From Uranotaenia lowii (Eukaryota; Arthropoda; Insecta; Diptera; Culicidae), in the NCBI RefSeq assembly GCF_029784155.1, contig NC_073693.1, forward strand, positions 165,212,031 through 165,276,030: a DNA stretch of 64,000 bases, in the 5' to 3' direction. The stretch's first letter is position 1. Each line of letters starts with the position of its first letter. The position numbers and the translations under genes are program-made. This document shows positions 11,308 through 23,759 of this stretch, piece by piece. The notes below the pieces were generated by a model that worked only from the letters and a program-made list of their open reading frames with translations, was not told the DNA's origin and did no database searches.

Positions 11308-12500
11308 TTAAGCAGTGTCTGCTATACGCTCCGAAACGATATCGTTTACAAATGAAACCATTGCATATTCGCGGCGTTCTTTTCGTGTTTGTATGTCAAT
11401 GAGCATGCAGCGCGCTTTATATGATGGAAGTGGAAATGATGTCCAACCTAATTTACGAAGGGCATATAGTAGAAATTGCTTTTGGACTGATTCTATTCTT
11501 TCTTCGTGTGAAATCGAATATGGGGACCAAACAACGCTGCAATATTCCAGTTAAGACCTTACATAGGCAATATATAGTGTTTTTATTGTGTATAGGTCTT
11601 GAAAATTAAAGCAAAAGCGCTTAATAAAGCCCAGCATGTTATTTGCCCTATGAATGATAGTATTGTAATGGTCTGTGAAAGTAAGTTTGGAGTCTAAGAT
11701 AATTCCTTAATCCCTGACTCGTTCACATTTTTCTACGTTCTGATCTCCTAATGTGATTGCGATGTTTAGTGCTGTTCTTTTTCTTCTAAATGATATGAAA
11801 TTGCATTTTTTTACATTGAGCTTCAGAAAGCTTTTTTTGCACCACAGGTAGAAAATGTGAATTTCATTATGGAATATGCGGATGTCTTCTTCATTTCTTA
11901 TTTCCCAATAGAGCTTCATGTCGTCAGCATAAATGAGCATTTTGAGATTTTTGAGAATAAAGGAAATGTCGTTTACATAAAGTATGAAAAGTAGAGGTCC
12001 TAAATGAGATCCTTGCGGAACTCCTGAAGTGACTTGGATAGGGAATGATTTCTTTCCATTGAAATTTATTATTTGTTGGCGATTCGTGAGGTATGATTGA
12101 AGCCATTTTAGGAGTTCGGATTTTATTCCATTTTTTTGTGATTTGAAAAGAAGCATTGGTATGTCTATGCGATCAAATGCCTTACTAAAGTCTGTATAAA
12201 GAGCTTCCACATGGTTGCCATCATCCTTTACATTCAATGAAAAGTCTATAAATTCAATTAAATTAGTTGAGGTTGAACGGCCTTTGAAAAAGCCATGTTG
12301 CCTGTCAGTTATTCGGTTCTTAATTAGGGAAAATAATTTTTCGTTTATAATTGCTTCAAAAAACTTGGGAATGCAAGAGATAATGGCTATTCCGCGATAA
12401 TTTCAAATGTCAGACTTTCGACCAGATTTGAATATAGGCACAAAAAATGAGCTTTTCCAAATTTTAGAAAAATTTCCTGATTCCAATGACATATTAAAAT
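11308..12500 (-). pseudogene. Non-LTR retrotransposon reverse transcriptase (Jockey/CR1 group) fragment
   Basis: Read on the minus strand, one frame runs from about 12500 to the stop at 11308-11310. It contains the usual RT order: KSSFFVPIFKSG, NYRGIAIISCIPKFFE, TDRQHGFFKGRSTSTN, LYTDFSKAFDRI (motif A), SGVPQGSHLGPLLF (motif B), LIYADDMKLY (motif C, the catalytic YADD), then the C-terminal YTIKTLYIAYVRS and LEYCSVVWSPYS. The same frame carries at least three stop codons (about 12403-12405, 11707-11709 and near 11550), so it is a fossil. The endonuclease domain and ORF1 are absent, as in a 5'-truncated insertion. The best open part is 11707-12237. The clade is judged from the general look of the motifs and is not firm. 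Confidence 0.93.
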
Positions 12501-12516
12501 GCCTGTCTGCCTGTCT

Positions 12517-12604
12517 ATCCACCTTTCTTTCATATCTGTGAAAAAATATTTCTCTTAAAAAAAAGTTCTTCTCGCCGAGCATGCCATGAAAATTTGAATC
12601 ATAT
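12517..12604. repeat. Right arm of the inverted repeat flanking the RT fossil
   Basis: Reverse complement of 10776-10862 (CTCGCCGAGCATGCCATGAA here). On the minus strand it is in frame with the RT reading frame, so it may be original retrotransposon sequence of which the left arm is an inverted second copy. Confidence 0.8.
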
Positions 12605-12609
12605 AAAAA

Positions 12610-14687
12610 TACGGCGATTAAAATCTTCAAACATATTTGACAATTGTAAATTTCGCTGTTGAAGGGAGACAAAAGTTTTCATCACTGGAGCAACCATAAA
12701 TGGACAATTGGATAAGTTTAGAAGAAGAAATGTCTCCCGGAGTTAGATTTGCCATTTATCTAGTAAGGCGAAGGCCCCGTGAGGTTCTAGCCTGTACTAA
12801 CTAGCTACCACAACACCTGGGATAAATTATAATGGTACCAGAAGAATATTTTTGATGTGTTTATATAATGTTTTATTCCATCGAACTGCCCACAGTTTCG
12901 TCCCATCTAAAGACATTGGGCAATAATCAAGCGTAAATTGAAAAGGGTTTAAAATCAATGAAGTCATCATCTGTTATGGGAAAATGATAGAAAATGTTCG
13001 ATGCGGTCCATGTTTTGTTACCACTGAGCAGAATTTTATGGGAGGTATTTTTCCCTAAAAGTTAATTTAAAGTAATTAACCCTACAAAACATATTTCAAC
13101 CAATTTCGTACCTTATTTCCTCATAGAGTAATTGTATGTATGCGACCCAATTATAAGTTGTAGACGGCAATTCTTAAATTTTTGAAATAAAAAAAGCAAA
13201 CATGGAAGCGTAAACAGTGCCATAAAGCCACCATTCACAATAAGAATAAAGAAACTTTAAATTAATGCCTAATAGAAAATAACCAGAATTAGTGTCATTT
13301 CAGTAGCAAAGTGTATAAAAAAATTCAAAAGGTGAAAATTTCAAAACAATCGATGCATAATCTGACATCAAAATCAAAATTTGTACACAACCAAATGAGA
13401 CATTATGAACAGCTTTCGGAGTCCTTCCAAGTTTAGGAATAAAAATATATCCAGAAGAACAATCGTAGTTAATTCAGATTCAAAATACAGAAAAAGAATG
13501 CATATTGAAAATTCTCCTTCAAGTGAGCTAAATTTAAATGAATTGCACACAAAAAATGTTAATTTGAATTCAAAACTAACATTTCAAAAATCAGGAACAA
13601 GAAATGACTAGGAAAGTAAACCAAAAAAATGCTGATACGGGACAGTTGGGTCGCAATAACAAGTAAAATGAAAATTCTATTTCCTCTCATCCGATGAGAA
13701 AGAAAGAACATCACGAACCACAACGAGGATGCAATTTTTCTCCAATGGTGAAACAGTTCCTTTTTCAATGTCGCGTCTTTTTTGTTTTATGTTGCTCTGA
13801 AACCAAAGATGGATGTGAGCTTTGAAGCAATGATGTTAGCAATCCAATCGTGAATGAATCAACTTAATTTTGCGAATGAAAGTGTGAATTTACATACTTG
13901 CGATCTTTCGGGGTTTTTTATTTATAAGGCCTGTCCCGACTAAAAATGCATCACGGGAAAACACTGCAGAAAATAAACTAGTTGACCGATTATTTTAAAA
14001 TACTCAGACAACGAAATATAACGAATTAGTGAGCTTTTCTACACATTTGGCTTCGGCTTCTTCTTTACAGAAATCAACTTTTTATTAATTTCTTCCTCAG
14101 GACTAAACTCCTCGAAACGTTTTAGTAGTGTTTGCTTAAAAAATGGGTCGATGGGTCTTGAGTTCCGGGGAATTTCTGTCCTAAGGTACAAAAGATACCA
14201 CCTTTGGTTCATATAAATATCTCCAAGCATGGCCGTAGGAACGGGGGGGGGGGGGGGGGATTGTAGGTTATACCACTCTCATGATGGTCCAAAAATGCAT
14301 TGCAAAATGTTCTTCTAAACTAAAAATTACAAATTTCTAATCAAATTTTGATGATCGACTAAAATTATTCAAGTGTAAAAATCTCGACTCAGAAGCTAAG
14401 CCAAAACCTTGAAATCTTATCCAAGGTCAATAATTCTGCTACAGTTTTTCGAAAAATTTCTAATTTGTTGTTTGAAATTCAGTCCCGGATATAGAGTTTC
14501 AATAAGTTGGCCAAATCGTCAAGATTTCCCCCAAGTTTTTGCACTTTATTTGCTGAACCAATCTGAAATTATAATTGAGTCGTTAAAATTATGTATTTGA
14601 GTCTAAATTTTTTTTAAATAACTTCATCAAAAATAATGTGAATTATTTTTTGAAATAGTCGTTTCAAACTCGGAATTCATATTTCAA
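12610..14687. other. Non-coding stretch
   Basis: I see no supported gene. The + frame 13405-13611 and minus frame 13559-13768 overlap and look like chance. At 12764-12830 a small GC-richer patch (GGCGAAGGCCCCGTGAGG) has no clear identity. At 14229-14259 a repeat-like motif GGCCGTAGGAAC runs into a G tract. Confidence 0.5.
14243..14259 (+). repeat. Homopolymer of 17 G
   Basis: An uninterrupted G17 tract directly after GGCCGTAGGAAC. The similar motif at 1775-1812 is also followed by a G-rich run, so the tract is probably the edge of a transposable element rather than a random microsatellite. Confidence 0.9.
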
Positions 14688-15372
14688 CACTCAGAAAAAT
14701 ACTATTAAGTTTGCCATAAGATTCTCTTAGGAACTGGCGCCATAAGAAAAATCATTTGAATTTATAAGATTGTCTTATGACGCGAATGAATTCTTCAGAT
14801 GAACGCCTACTTCGTTGATAGATTTTTGCTTTTCATAAGAGGGTCTCATGGAAACAGAAAATGTCATGTTTGATGAGAATAGCTCAAGATAATTGATGTT
14901 AAATACATTTTTTTAATTTACAAGCTAATTTGTTACATCATTATCAAGAACAGCAGCACACAAACACCCGGTTCTTAAAAAACTATTCTGCCGCATCGGG
15001 TCCTTCGAGTTTTTACTTTTTTCCGGTCCATGTACTGAAAAGTAAACAAATAATAATGTGTTTGAGTTTACAAATAATGTCAACGTTTACAAAAAATAAA
15101 CTTTCAATTTAGAATAACATAATCACTTAACTTTTAGGAAAACTATAATGGCTTCACTGCTGTTTGATTCTTCGTATGACAATGAAAAATAATGACTGAT
15201 GGAATGAATGTGTCCATTATTTTTCACAATGCCGGTTTTTCTATTTTTCATAAGAACTTACTTTGAAAATTCGAAGAATTTCATAGGACTCTTATGAAAA
15301 TCATTTTTACACTCTAAAATGCGGTTCATAAGACGCATCTTATGATAATTATAATAAGAATTTGCCTGAGTG
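14688..15372. mobile_element. Non-autonomous hAT-like element
   Basis: The ends are inverted (CACTCAGAAAAAT... on the left; the complement of the right end reads CACTCAGGCAAATTC...). Both subterminal regions carry CATAAGA/TCTTATG motifs in inverted order (for example TAAGATTGTCTTATGACGCG and ATAAGACGCATCTTATG). The flanks TATTTCAA (14680-14687) and TATATCAA (15373-15380) fit an 8-bp target duplication with one mutation, as for hAT. There is no transposase. Confidence 0.75.
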
Positions 15373-15380
15373 TATATCAA

Positions 15381-16740
15381 AATTAAAACTTCAAATTTAG
15401 CTCGAAGTTAAGTATTATAATTAAGATTAAAATATCTATGTGAGAATTTTATCAAGGATGCAAATTACAGGCGATCGCTGTTTTATAGTTTTGATTCTGG
15501 ATCCAAAATTAAAAATTTATATTCAATCAGGGTTATCTTGGAATACAAAGCAAAAGAAATCCCATACGTAAAATAAATCATGAAATGAATTATTAATAAT
15601 TATTTTTTGTGGCCAAAGAACTTGTACTTTATTTCCAAGATAAAAGTCATCTGAGAACATATTTTACTGGTTTTTTGTTTAACATAATCTATATTGCAGA
15701 TTCTTCTTAAACAAAGCTTGAAACTGAAATCTTTAATTTTACTCGATTTTACAAGAGTAGAAAAAAATCTGATTTGAACCGCAAACTTAATCTCTTACTT
15801 TTATTTATCAATATTTGACTAATTTTTACCAATGCCTCAAATGGTCATGCTTGTGGTTAAAAAAATGAGCTTTACTACTTATAAATGAATTCTTCCAATC
15901 CCTTATTTATTTTCAAAAAATTCTTGGAAAAAAAAATGGCAACTGCTATAATTATTTTCGAAAGACAAAAAATAAAATAAATATCTTACTATTAAAATAA
16001 ATCAACTAAAACCTGAATAATTGTATACAACCTTCATTTTTTTTTTACTTTTTGTTATGTATGCATTGTTAAAACAAAAGTTGTAGGAAAAATTTCGTCA
16101 ACTACTTGACGTCATTTCCAACTTTAAAAAAATCGACATATAAAAAATACATTTGAAACTATCTTTATGAAAATTTTCATGAAAAAATATTCAATGGGTT
16201 ATTTTCTACCCCTTGATGCAATTTGAATAGGGACAGGCCTCAAATAGCAAGGCATTGCATGGCTACTTTTCAAGGAATACTTCGATAGGCACAAGAAGTT
16301 TAAAGTGAAAATTGGTAGACTGTAAGTTGAGAGATTTCAGAATATTACATTGGTAATGAAAACTTTAATTATTTCCAAATCCTATGCATTCTTGGTTAGT
16401 TTTATCTGAGAATAAAACACATTAAATTTTTTTTGTTTAAGATGAATTCAATCCCATCAGTTATTTTACTTTTGATTGAACTCATCAGTTTGTGTAAATA
16501 GGAATATAATAAACAAAGGAAACATTTAAAGTTTGATAAAGACATCAGATAAAGTAGATATTCTATAGCAAAGTTTTTACAATTTGTTTGTTGAATAATA
16601 GCAAAAGTGATGAATCTATACTACAGAATCAAATTCTTTAATAAAATCAGAAGGAACGTAGGTTAATATACGATAGTTTGTCATTGTTTGATTTTTACAC
16701 TAGTCAAAAGTGTCTCCTGATCATATCCCTCAACCCATCC
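15381..16740. other. AT-rich non-coding stretch
   Basis: There is no gene or defined element. At about 16225-16310 a piece (AAGGCATTGCATGGCTACTT, then ATACTTCGATAGGCACAAGA) resembles 17196-17222 and belongs to the repeat described at 17190-17540. Confidence 0.5.
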
Positions 16741-16744
16741 TCAA

Positions 16745-17040
16745 AAATTAATTATTTGCTAGGATGCAGAGGTAACCTCGGTCCTAAAGCACAAATTTGT
16801 TCTTTAATCCCTTTCTCTCTTTTCCAAGATCTGTCTATTGACTACTAGGACGTGGCCGGCGCCGTTATTGATGTTTAAAGAGAGAGCATCAGTTTTGTTC
16901 ATTGTGAATGTGCTGTCAATCCCAGACACCATTCTTTTGACCTCTGTACAAAATTGATGGCCTCGGTCAATCACGGAGTAGCAACCATTGGCGATGTGGA
17001 ATTCGTTCTACTGAGCCACGCCTACGATCATGGAATTCGA
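16745..17040 (-). mobile_element. tRNA-derived SINE-like unit
   Basis: On the minus strand the unit begins near 17040 with a good tRNA A box (GTGGCTCAGTAG, about 17010-17022) and has a weaker B-box-like GGTTGCTACTCC about 30 bases later, in the arrangement of an RNA polymerase III promoter. The block of about 295 bases is GC-richer than its flanks and lacks an open frame. I infer a SINE. No target duplication or clear tail was identified, so a fragment of another retroelement remains possible. Confidence 0.5.
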
Positions 17041-17189
17041 AATGCGGTTGTTTTTAAAAGATTTCCATCATTTAAAAAAATATCAACTAAGTCTACGAAG
17101 CTTATTAAAATATATCGAACTTAAATATTCTTCAGGTTGTATTTCGAGTTCAATGATTTAGGGTGGATGTGAGTAGTCAATCAAGCTAA

Positions 17190-17540
17190 GCTAAGCTAAT
17201 ACTTCGATAAGCACAAGAAGTGATGTCAGTTGAATTGATTGATTTTCAATGCCGTATGACATACCCCTCTCTATTCAGCAGAAATTTCCTTTAAAGAATT
17301 TATTAATTGGCCCATAACCAGGCTCGGTTCCTTAGAGGAAACAAAAATGAGGTTGATTTTTGAAAACAAAATATTTAATTTTCCCATAAAAACTTAAAAG
17401 TTCAAATTTTCTCATGTAAACGTTAATTCAAAATTCTGCAAAAAATCATGGATGACTTCTCAACCCGAACGAAGCTTTTTAGACCCCAGGGTTTGAGAAA
17501 TACAAAAATGATCCCAAATCGACTCTGCCTAATGTCTTTT
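17190..17540 (+). repeat. Dispersed repeat, shared with 29470-30105
   Basis: The block reads through AAGCACAAGAAGTGATGTC, CCAGGCTCGGTTCCTTAGAG and AAGCTTTTTAGACCCCAGGG to CCCAAATCGACTC. The same modules in reverse orientation make up most of 29577-30000. Preserved over about 350 bases, it represents a dispersed element whose ends are better seen at 29577-30103. Confidence 0.7.
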
Positions 17541-18603
17541 TACCTGAATTTCTTGTACAACTTTGATACTCAATCTCCGCAAAAACAACGACAAGATTAA
17601 AGTCTCAAAGCCCTGCAAAGAGAAGACAATTTTATTAGCAGAATTTGGTGGTGAATTCATGGTCTTAACTAATTTCAGAAAGAGGAGCTTGCTCATTTTT
17701 ACGTGACTTTTTTTGTCTTCCACTCTTGAAGAAATACTTTTGGTTAATATTTTAACAGAATTGTGATTGTGAATTTGTTCATTGTTATTTGCTTAGGGAA
17801 CTTGAGATTTTTTATTTCTAAATATAAATAGAGAACAACTTCCAGGAGATCAAAGGCGTGTTTTGTAAAGTTCTGTTTTATTTTAGAGAAAACTGTTAAC
17901 GTTAAAATTCTGGCTCCATAATCACTGTTTCAGAAAAACATATCACAGGTTGCATATGAATAGATGTTATTTTTATATTATCAGTGATCCAAATCACATG
18001 ACACATCATTTTTTCATTGTTCAATTGTATCAGAAATCAAATAGGTACACCAGAACTGTACCCCCTCTCGCAACTCCGAATACCTTTTGTGATATTGTGT
18101 CCCATTTTCGAGGTTTCAAATTATTCTTTTCATTTTGCCCGTGGTAATTGTACACACTGAATCAATAGTGGAAATGAAATTAGGATTAATCAGAATCAAT
18201 GTAACCGGCCTCAAAGAAAAACAAAATTCGACAAGGAAACTGTCATCGTGCTGCTTGCCACCCTCAAGGTGTTGTGCAGAGCGATCCCCATCCATCATTT
18301 TCCAATCATGTTCATCAGTTATGACAGTGATTGAATTTATCGCTCCTTCCAGGACACAATCGAGAAAAATAAAATAAATATTTCGAGCACGGATGGTTTC
18401 GTTTATGCAATCTTGCCAGCCAACCAACCAGTCGAGGACGAAGCTAATTAAATTCTTTGCCCTGCGCGAGTTACGTGAAATGTGGCTGACGGAGGCTGAG
18501 GTGAAATTTTACGTAAAGTGACATTACATCGAAATTCTGAATTGAAATTTAATTTTCGCGCGAAGAAAAGTGACTTTGATGTTGATTGTTGTTAACTATC
18601 AAA
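17541..18603. other. Region upstream of TRPA1 first exon A
   Basis: From about 18130 to 18500 the DNA is less AT-rich than its flanks, and it lies immediately 5' of the first coding exon at 18604. It probably holds the promoter and 5' UTR of the first TRPA1 isoform group, but I cannot pick a unique TATA or initiator. Minus (18116-18427) and + (18135-18377) frames overlap here and resemble no protein I know. Confidence 0.4.
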
Positions 18604-18753
18604 ATGTATAGCAGAAAATCGTTGCGGCACATGTTACGAGATTGCTATCCTGAGAACACGCTGACAATCGCAACGCCACTGAAAATTCCGGTCAACTGGA
18701 GTCGCGTCCTGCGGCTGCAATCGTCGCGGATCAATCCGGAAATTGTGCTGCAG
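18604..18753 (+). CDS. TrpA1: TRPA1 alternative first coding exon A
   Basis: Encodes 50 residues, MYSRKSLRHMLRDC... to ...INPEIVLQ, then a GT donor (CAG|GTAACT, phase 0). The motif PLKIPVNWSRVLRLQ matches the N-terminal stretch of the canonical insect TRPA1 form (basic, with a Trp-x-Arg-[VI]-Leu-Arg core) just before the first ankyrin repeat. TRPA1 is a tetrameric, non-selective cation channel of the plasma membrane of sensory neurons that responds to heat and reactive electrophiles. I chose the ATG at 18604 because it has an AAAATG context and the upstream in-frame codons give no family-like sequence. It joins in frame to exon 2 (GCG GCC GAA...) at 33106, across an intron of 14.4 kb. Alternative first exons with different N-termini are known in fly and mosquito TRPA1 and change its sensitivity. 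Confidence 0.88.
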
Positions 18754-19485
18754 GTAACTGGATTCACATCATTTTCGAACATGAAATTAGGGTTTAGTCA
18801 ATTTATTACTTTACTTACCAATTGAATAATCTGCTATGTCTGCAACGATGCGTTTAATTTTAAAAATTCAAACAAGATGAAAGAGAGCTTATTTCACGAT
18901 AATTTCAAAAAGCCCTACGAGAAGAAAAGATTATTTTTCAGGAGCGCCTTACAAACCTTCATCCGTAGATTCAGGCTTCTATTCCACTTCAAATAAATTC
19001 AGATTTTTCTAAAAAAAAATATTTTTTGATCTTGGGTAATTGGCCTGCCTTCGACCAGACCGAACTGAGCGCCATGAGAAAATTTGAAAACAACAGAAAC
19101 TAAATCTCGAGTAATACATATCTTACATCGCAAAACTGAATACCATTGACTAAAATGAATTCCTTGAATTATAAACTATTTATTTAAGCTCATAAACATC
19201 TAAGATTTTGTGCCTAGATGAAAATATATGCACATAAAGTTCAAGTGTATCGAAAAAATGCTGATGGCGTTCAGTTCGGTCTGGTCGAATCCCGACCAAT
19301 TAATGGATATGAGATAGGTACCCCAGAGCTCCAGCAACAGTTTTGGTTCTATGAGTTACTGAAAATGCGCTATAAATCAACATTTTGTTTTATTTAACAT
19401 TTTATCATCTTTAAAACATTTGTATATATACAAAAGACCCTAAACACGATCAAAAGAATCTCATTTAGCCATAAGGTATCAGAAG

Positions 19486-19625
19486 GGCCTCAGAATGACA
19501 AATACCCGAAATTAAACCCAATAATGGACCATTTTCCATGAACAAATTTCCACCACATATAAAAAAAATTAATCCCACAGAAAGGACCTTTTTCCCATCA
19601 ACATTTCCCAGAATTTCTCAAAACC
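19486..19625 (+). repeat. Partial copy of the 9324-10285 element arm
   Basis: Reads CAGAATGACAAATACCCGAAAT, nearly identical to 9371-9391, and continues with degraded CCATTTTCC and CCCAGAATT units. The following AT-rich segment (about 19640-19720) also resembles 9555-9640. It is a truncated one-ended copy. Confidence 0.7.
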
Positions 19626-21460
19626 TTTTTTTTTTTAATTATCTAGTTTGATCTTTTTTTATTTCATATAAGTTGAAATTTAATTTTTCAAAAACATTTT
19701 CCAAATGAAAGACTTCTTTAACTGATGCTATATATATACCAATCTGTCTGCCACATTCGACAAGATAAACCTACTATCGAACAGCGGTGCGTAAACGTTT
19801 AGAAGACTTACTTCAAAATTTTTGTTTGCGTTATTTGATGGAAACATCAAGTTCACTCCAAAAAACATGTTTTTATTAAAAATAATAAAAATATTCATCA
19901 CAACGAGGCGGCAAACGCCAAAATGCCTTATATATCAAAATGTAACATGTGACAATCATTCTTCCAGAGGTAGTAAACATATCGAAAATTTAGCTTTTCA
20001 AAATACACTTTTCTACATCCTGATATCGCAGCAAACATGGCGGCGGATGTCTTTTTCGAGTCAAATATTGGTGCACTTTTTAAACTCATTGTTATCGTAA
20101 TGTGGGAGTCAGCAAATAAAAAGAATGGCATTTTATCATGGTATTCGAGTTTTCTCAAGAGTTCAAGCATTCAAAATTTGAACGTGGTCTTGTGGGCATT
20201 CTTCCCCAATTTTGATATGATTGATTACGGTTAAAATTTGTGAGAAGTAGATAAGTAAAATACAACAAAATATTTATAGTCTTCCAAAAATGCATGCTTC
20301 AATGCTGTTTCTAAAATCTAAAGTCGTTTTAATGAACTTTTCATGTGTTAAATGATGTTTGCTACAATAAAAATGAAGAAAAACATCATTAGAAGCCATA
20401 GGTTAGTGTATTTTTAAGAAAGATTGGCATGGGCCATCTTACTCTGGTATGTCTTGTACAGTTTTCCCCTGCTTTATTGTTATAGCAAATTTAAATCAAA
20501 TAAACAATGTTTAGAATTTACTGAATCAAAGAGTTGTACTGATCACTTAATTTACTTTAATAATTTAACTTAAATGTAATGATTAAAATACTAATAAAGA
20601 CATATGAAAAAAAGAAAAAACATGTATAGTCCAACTCATCTTTATAAATTAGAAGATATTAAAATAAAAAATGAATAAAAAATATTATATCCAAATGTTG
20701 CAACAAACTCTGCTGTTGCATGATGTCCCGTTTGACGGTAATTCAATAAACCCGTTTAATCATTTCTCAAATCACTAGAGAACTTTTCTGAGTTTTAAAT
20801 AAGAATAACCTTTCGCATTTTCATCGAAAATTCAGATATTTTATTGAACGGCAGAAGAGAACTGAAATCAAATCATTTATAACTTTCTTCACAATAGCCA
20901 AAGTTGCTCGCGATTGAAGACAGTTGATTTAAAATGTTTAACATATAATACTTTTGAATATTCTACAGTGATGCCAAACAAGTTGAGAAGTTTTCATGTC
21001 GGATTTCAAGTAAATTTTTCAATGAAACGCTTGAAAAATAACGTGATCGAATCAACATTTCTATAGTTTTTTCAGAAAAGTTTTTATTTAAAATTCATCA
21101 TCCGAAATCAATATAAAACTCCACAAAACTACAAGTTTTGACATAACGAGATAATTCCTTATTCTAGATTACCTCCACCTTAGGTACAAAAATAACTCCA
21201 ACAATTTTGAAGCTACAATCACCAAATTTGGAACACAAGAAAGTTCTGACATACCTTAAAAGATGAATGTTACAATGAATGATGTCTCCTATTTAAAAAT
21301 TGGAAGATCTCATAGAAAATTATATAAAATTCAACACATACTGAACAAATTATTCACGGTTAAGCTTAAGGTTAAAAGCAATGAAAAGATGTTGAAAATG
21401 GGTTGCCTCGTGAATTGTGAGTGTTTTTTCTAAGAATTTATATCCTTAACCTGAACTATA

Positions 21461-21925
21461 CACAGCAAAAAATAATGTAACGATGGACGATGTAATTTCT
21501 GGGGATTACGTATTTCTGTTGCAATAATACATCTAAATGATGTACACAACGTGAATACGTCGTGAAGTGTAATATCACAACCTTCTATGTGATATCACAT
21601 CAAGTAGTCAATGTTTTCCTTTGTTGACGTTGGAATTTGATTTCATTTCAAAAATAAAGAAACGGATTATGGACCTCAGCTGTATTTGTTTGGCTTGTAA
21701 GTACTTCCAAAATTAATTAAAAATATAAGCAAACCCACTGCTTCAAAACAAATTTCATAATTTTTCCTTTTTTAGGAAATTTGGCCCATATGGATCAGCG
21801 GTACGAAACAAATTATTTGTCTCCAAACAGCCGGGCACATCAAGACAATGTAAAATCAGGTACCATTTGCGACTCAAGTTATGTGCAGGTATTTGATGTA
21901 ATATAGCAATACTTTTTTTGCTGTG
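21461..21925. mobile_element. Short inverted-repeat element (MITE-like)
   Basis: The ends are CACAGCAAAAAATAATG on the left and TACTTTTTTTGCTGTG on the right, inverted over about 13 bases. Subterminal GATGTAAT motifs occur at both ends. It is 465 bases long with no coding capacity. The flanks (ACTATA left, TAGTTTATA right) do not give a clean target duplication, so the family is open. Confidence 0.6.
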
Positions 21926-22162
21926 TAGTTTATAACTGACAGGCTCACGTACTCCTAAGAATAAACATTAAACATTAAACTTTTTTTGTTTAACCCAAAT
22001 ACAAATATGGGAAAATGACTGACAAATAAACTACGTGAATTTGCTTTAAAATATTTATGTATAAAATCTAAAATGCTACCTAATTGTTGATTGACGGCAC
22101 TTTCTCTCTGGCCTGTAGACTGAAAGAAACCAACGATGCGATGGCATTTACCAAGCTATTCA

Positions 22163-22384
22163 TCATCCAACATCGGTAACGCTTTCACGTAAAGCGCGAA
22201 AACATTCCCAAGCTAAAGTTGGATCCTTTTGAATAAAAAGTTTTCCCCGCTCTGTACCCGTTGATTTCATCACAGCCGTTGAGAAACCACGAGAGAGAAA
22301 TAAACCATACATCTGCTGAACACTGAATCGCTGAGCTGAGTTAAACCACATAAAACAATCCACAAAATAAGTTATGCCCCACAC
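22163..22384 (-). other. Unidentified 73-codon frame with coding-like composition
   Basis: The minus-strand frame reads MWGITYFVDCFMWFNSAQ... and later ...GKLFIQKDPTLAWECF..., ending at a stop. Unlike most chance frames here it has a balanced amino-acid composition and lies in a GC-richer patch (22080-22390). I recognise no domain. It could be a decayed exon of a transposase or an unknown small gene. There are no convincing splice sites or partner exons. Confidence 0.3.
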
Positions 22385-22934
22385 TTACTCAGTTTGAGTT
22401 GATAATGTACCAAAAGTTTAAAATTCCTACAGTAGGAGCGTAATATAACAGACAAATGTACATTATATTTATGACAATTGTAATACGAGCCAATAGATTG
22501 TGATAAAAATACATATAAACTGCATAATATTAAACTATGTTAGAGTGTTCAAATAGAGTTTTTAATAGTCAGTGTTCAATTGTTTAAACTAAAAACTAAT
22601 TTAAAAAGACATTAAAAAGAGAAGAAAAATGGAGAAAAACACAAAAAAAACATCGTAACCTTTGTTTCGAGGCTATATCAAATGGATGTTAACAACATGA
22701 AATCATTGATTCCAGAATAGCACCCGGAAAGTTCAAAGACCACCATACAACCGGATATAAAGGGATCTAAAGAATGTCACGGACTGTAAAGGAAGGAGTT
22801 TCAATAAAGAAATGACATTCCTAAATATACGTACCTATGTACCTACATAAGCTTTCAACACATCTTCATTTCCGAAAAGTTTGAAAAGGATCGGCTTCGA
22901 GGAAAAGTTTTCAGAAATCTTCGGGCTTCCAATA

Positions 22935-23759
22935 GGGGAGAATGAGGATACTTGATCCCTGGGGATACTTGATTCCTTCGCTATATCTTGAATTCAGAAT
23001 GACTCAAATATTCTAGAAAAATGTGCCAAATAGAAAAAAACGACAATGCTGTTATCTTAACAAATTTTCAAAATTTTATTTTTTGAGTTTTCGAACTTTG
23101 TTTGAAAAATTTAACAAAATGTGATTTGAAGATCTTTTTCTATCACTTTAAAATGATTCCCATGAACATCATAAGGCCGTATTTTCAAAGTTTTCCAAAA
23201 TTTATGTTATTGGTTTTAATTGATCCCTAGAGTCCTAACAGATATTTCTCTTCTAAAAGGATCGTGATCATTGGTTATCACTGAATTACTAATATTTGTC
23301 CAGTAACTAATGTTTAACCAGTAATTTTCTGTTTAAAAGGACTCAAAATACTGGATTTATCTAAAAACTATAAAATTGCGCCTGAAAGTATGCAATGAAT
23401 CTAGGCTAGTAGACAAACTTTAAGAATTATCTTTGTCTGATACTTACAGATTGTGAAATGAGAACAAATATGGTAAAAAATAGTCACCGGACCTTTTATC
23501 TTTTAATTTTGCTAGATTTTTGCCTAGGGTCAGGGCACCCTGAATTAATTTCCTTTAACTTAAAAAATATCAAATTTTTTTTGGTCTCACGAAAATGCTT
23601 CTAGTTCATCTATGGGTTTATGTATCTTTCTAACTTTTGGAGCATACAAACTTGAAATTACACGCTGTCAGAAAATGCAAAAGATGGTGAGTTGTTAATT
23701 TTTTTCCAAAAAGATATGATGAAAATGAGAAAAGGGGATCATGTATCTCCATTCTCCCC
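22935..23759. mobile_element. Non-autonomous Tc1/mariner-like element (TA target)
   Basis: The ends are GGGGAGAATGAGGATACTTG on the left and, complementing the right, GGGGAGAATGGAGATACATG; both then run into GATCCC. TA flanks both sides (22933-22934, 23760-23761). A second internal copy of the terminal motif (GGGGATACTTGATTCC) follows the left end. 825 bases, with no open frame of note. Confidence 0.85.

Noticed and set aside
12764..12830. Possible tRNA-like A and B boxes
   Set aside because: Only a weak GGTTCTAGCC match and no A box at the right distance.
18135..18377. 80-codon + frame just upstream of TRPA1 exon A as an earlier coding exon
   Set aside because: It ends at a stop, does not splice in frame to 18604 and shows no TRPA1-like sequence.
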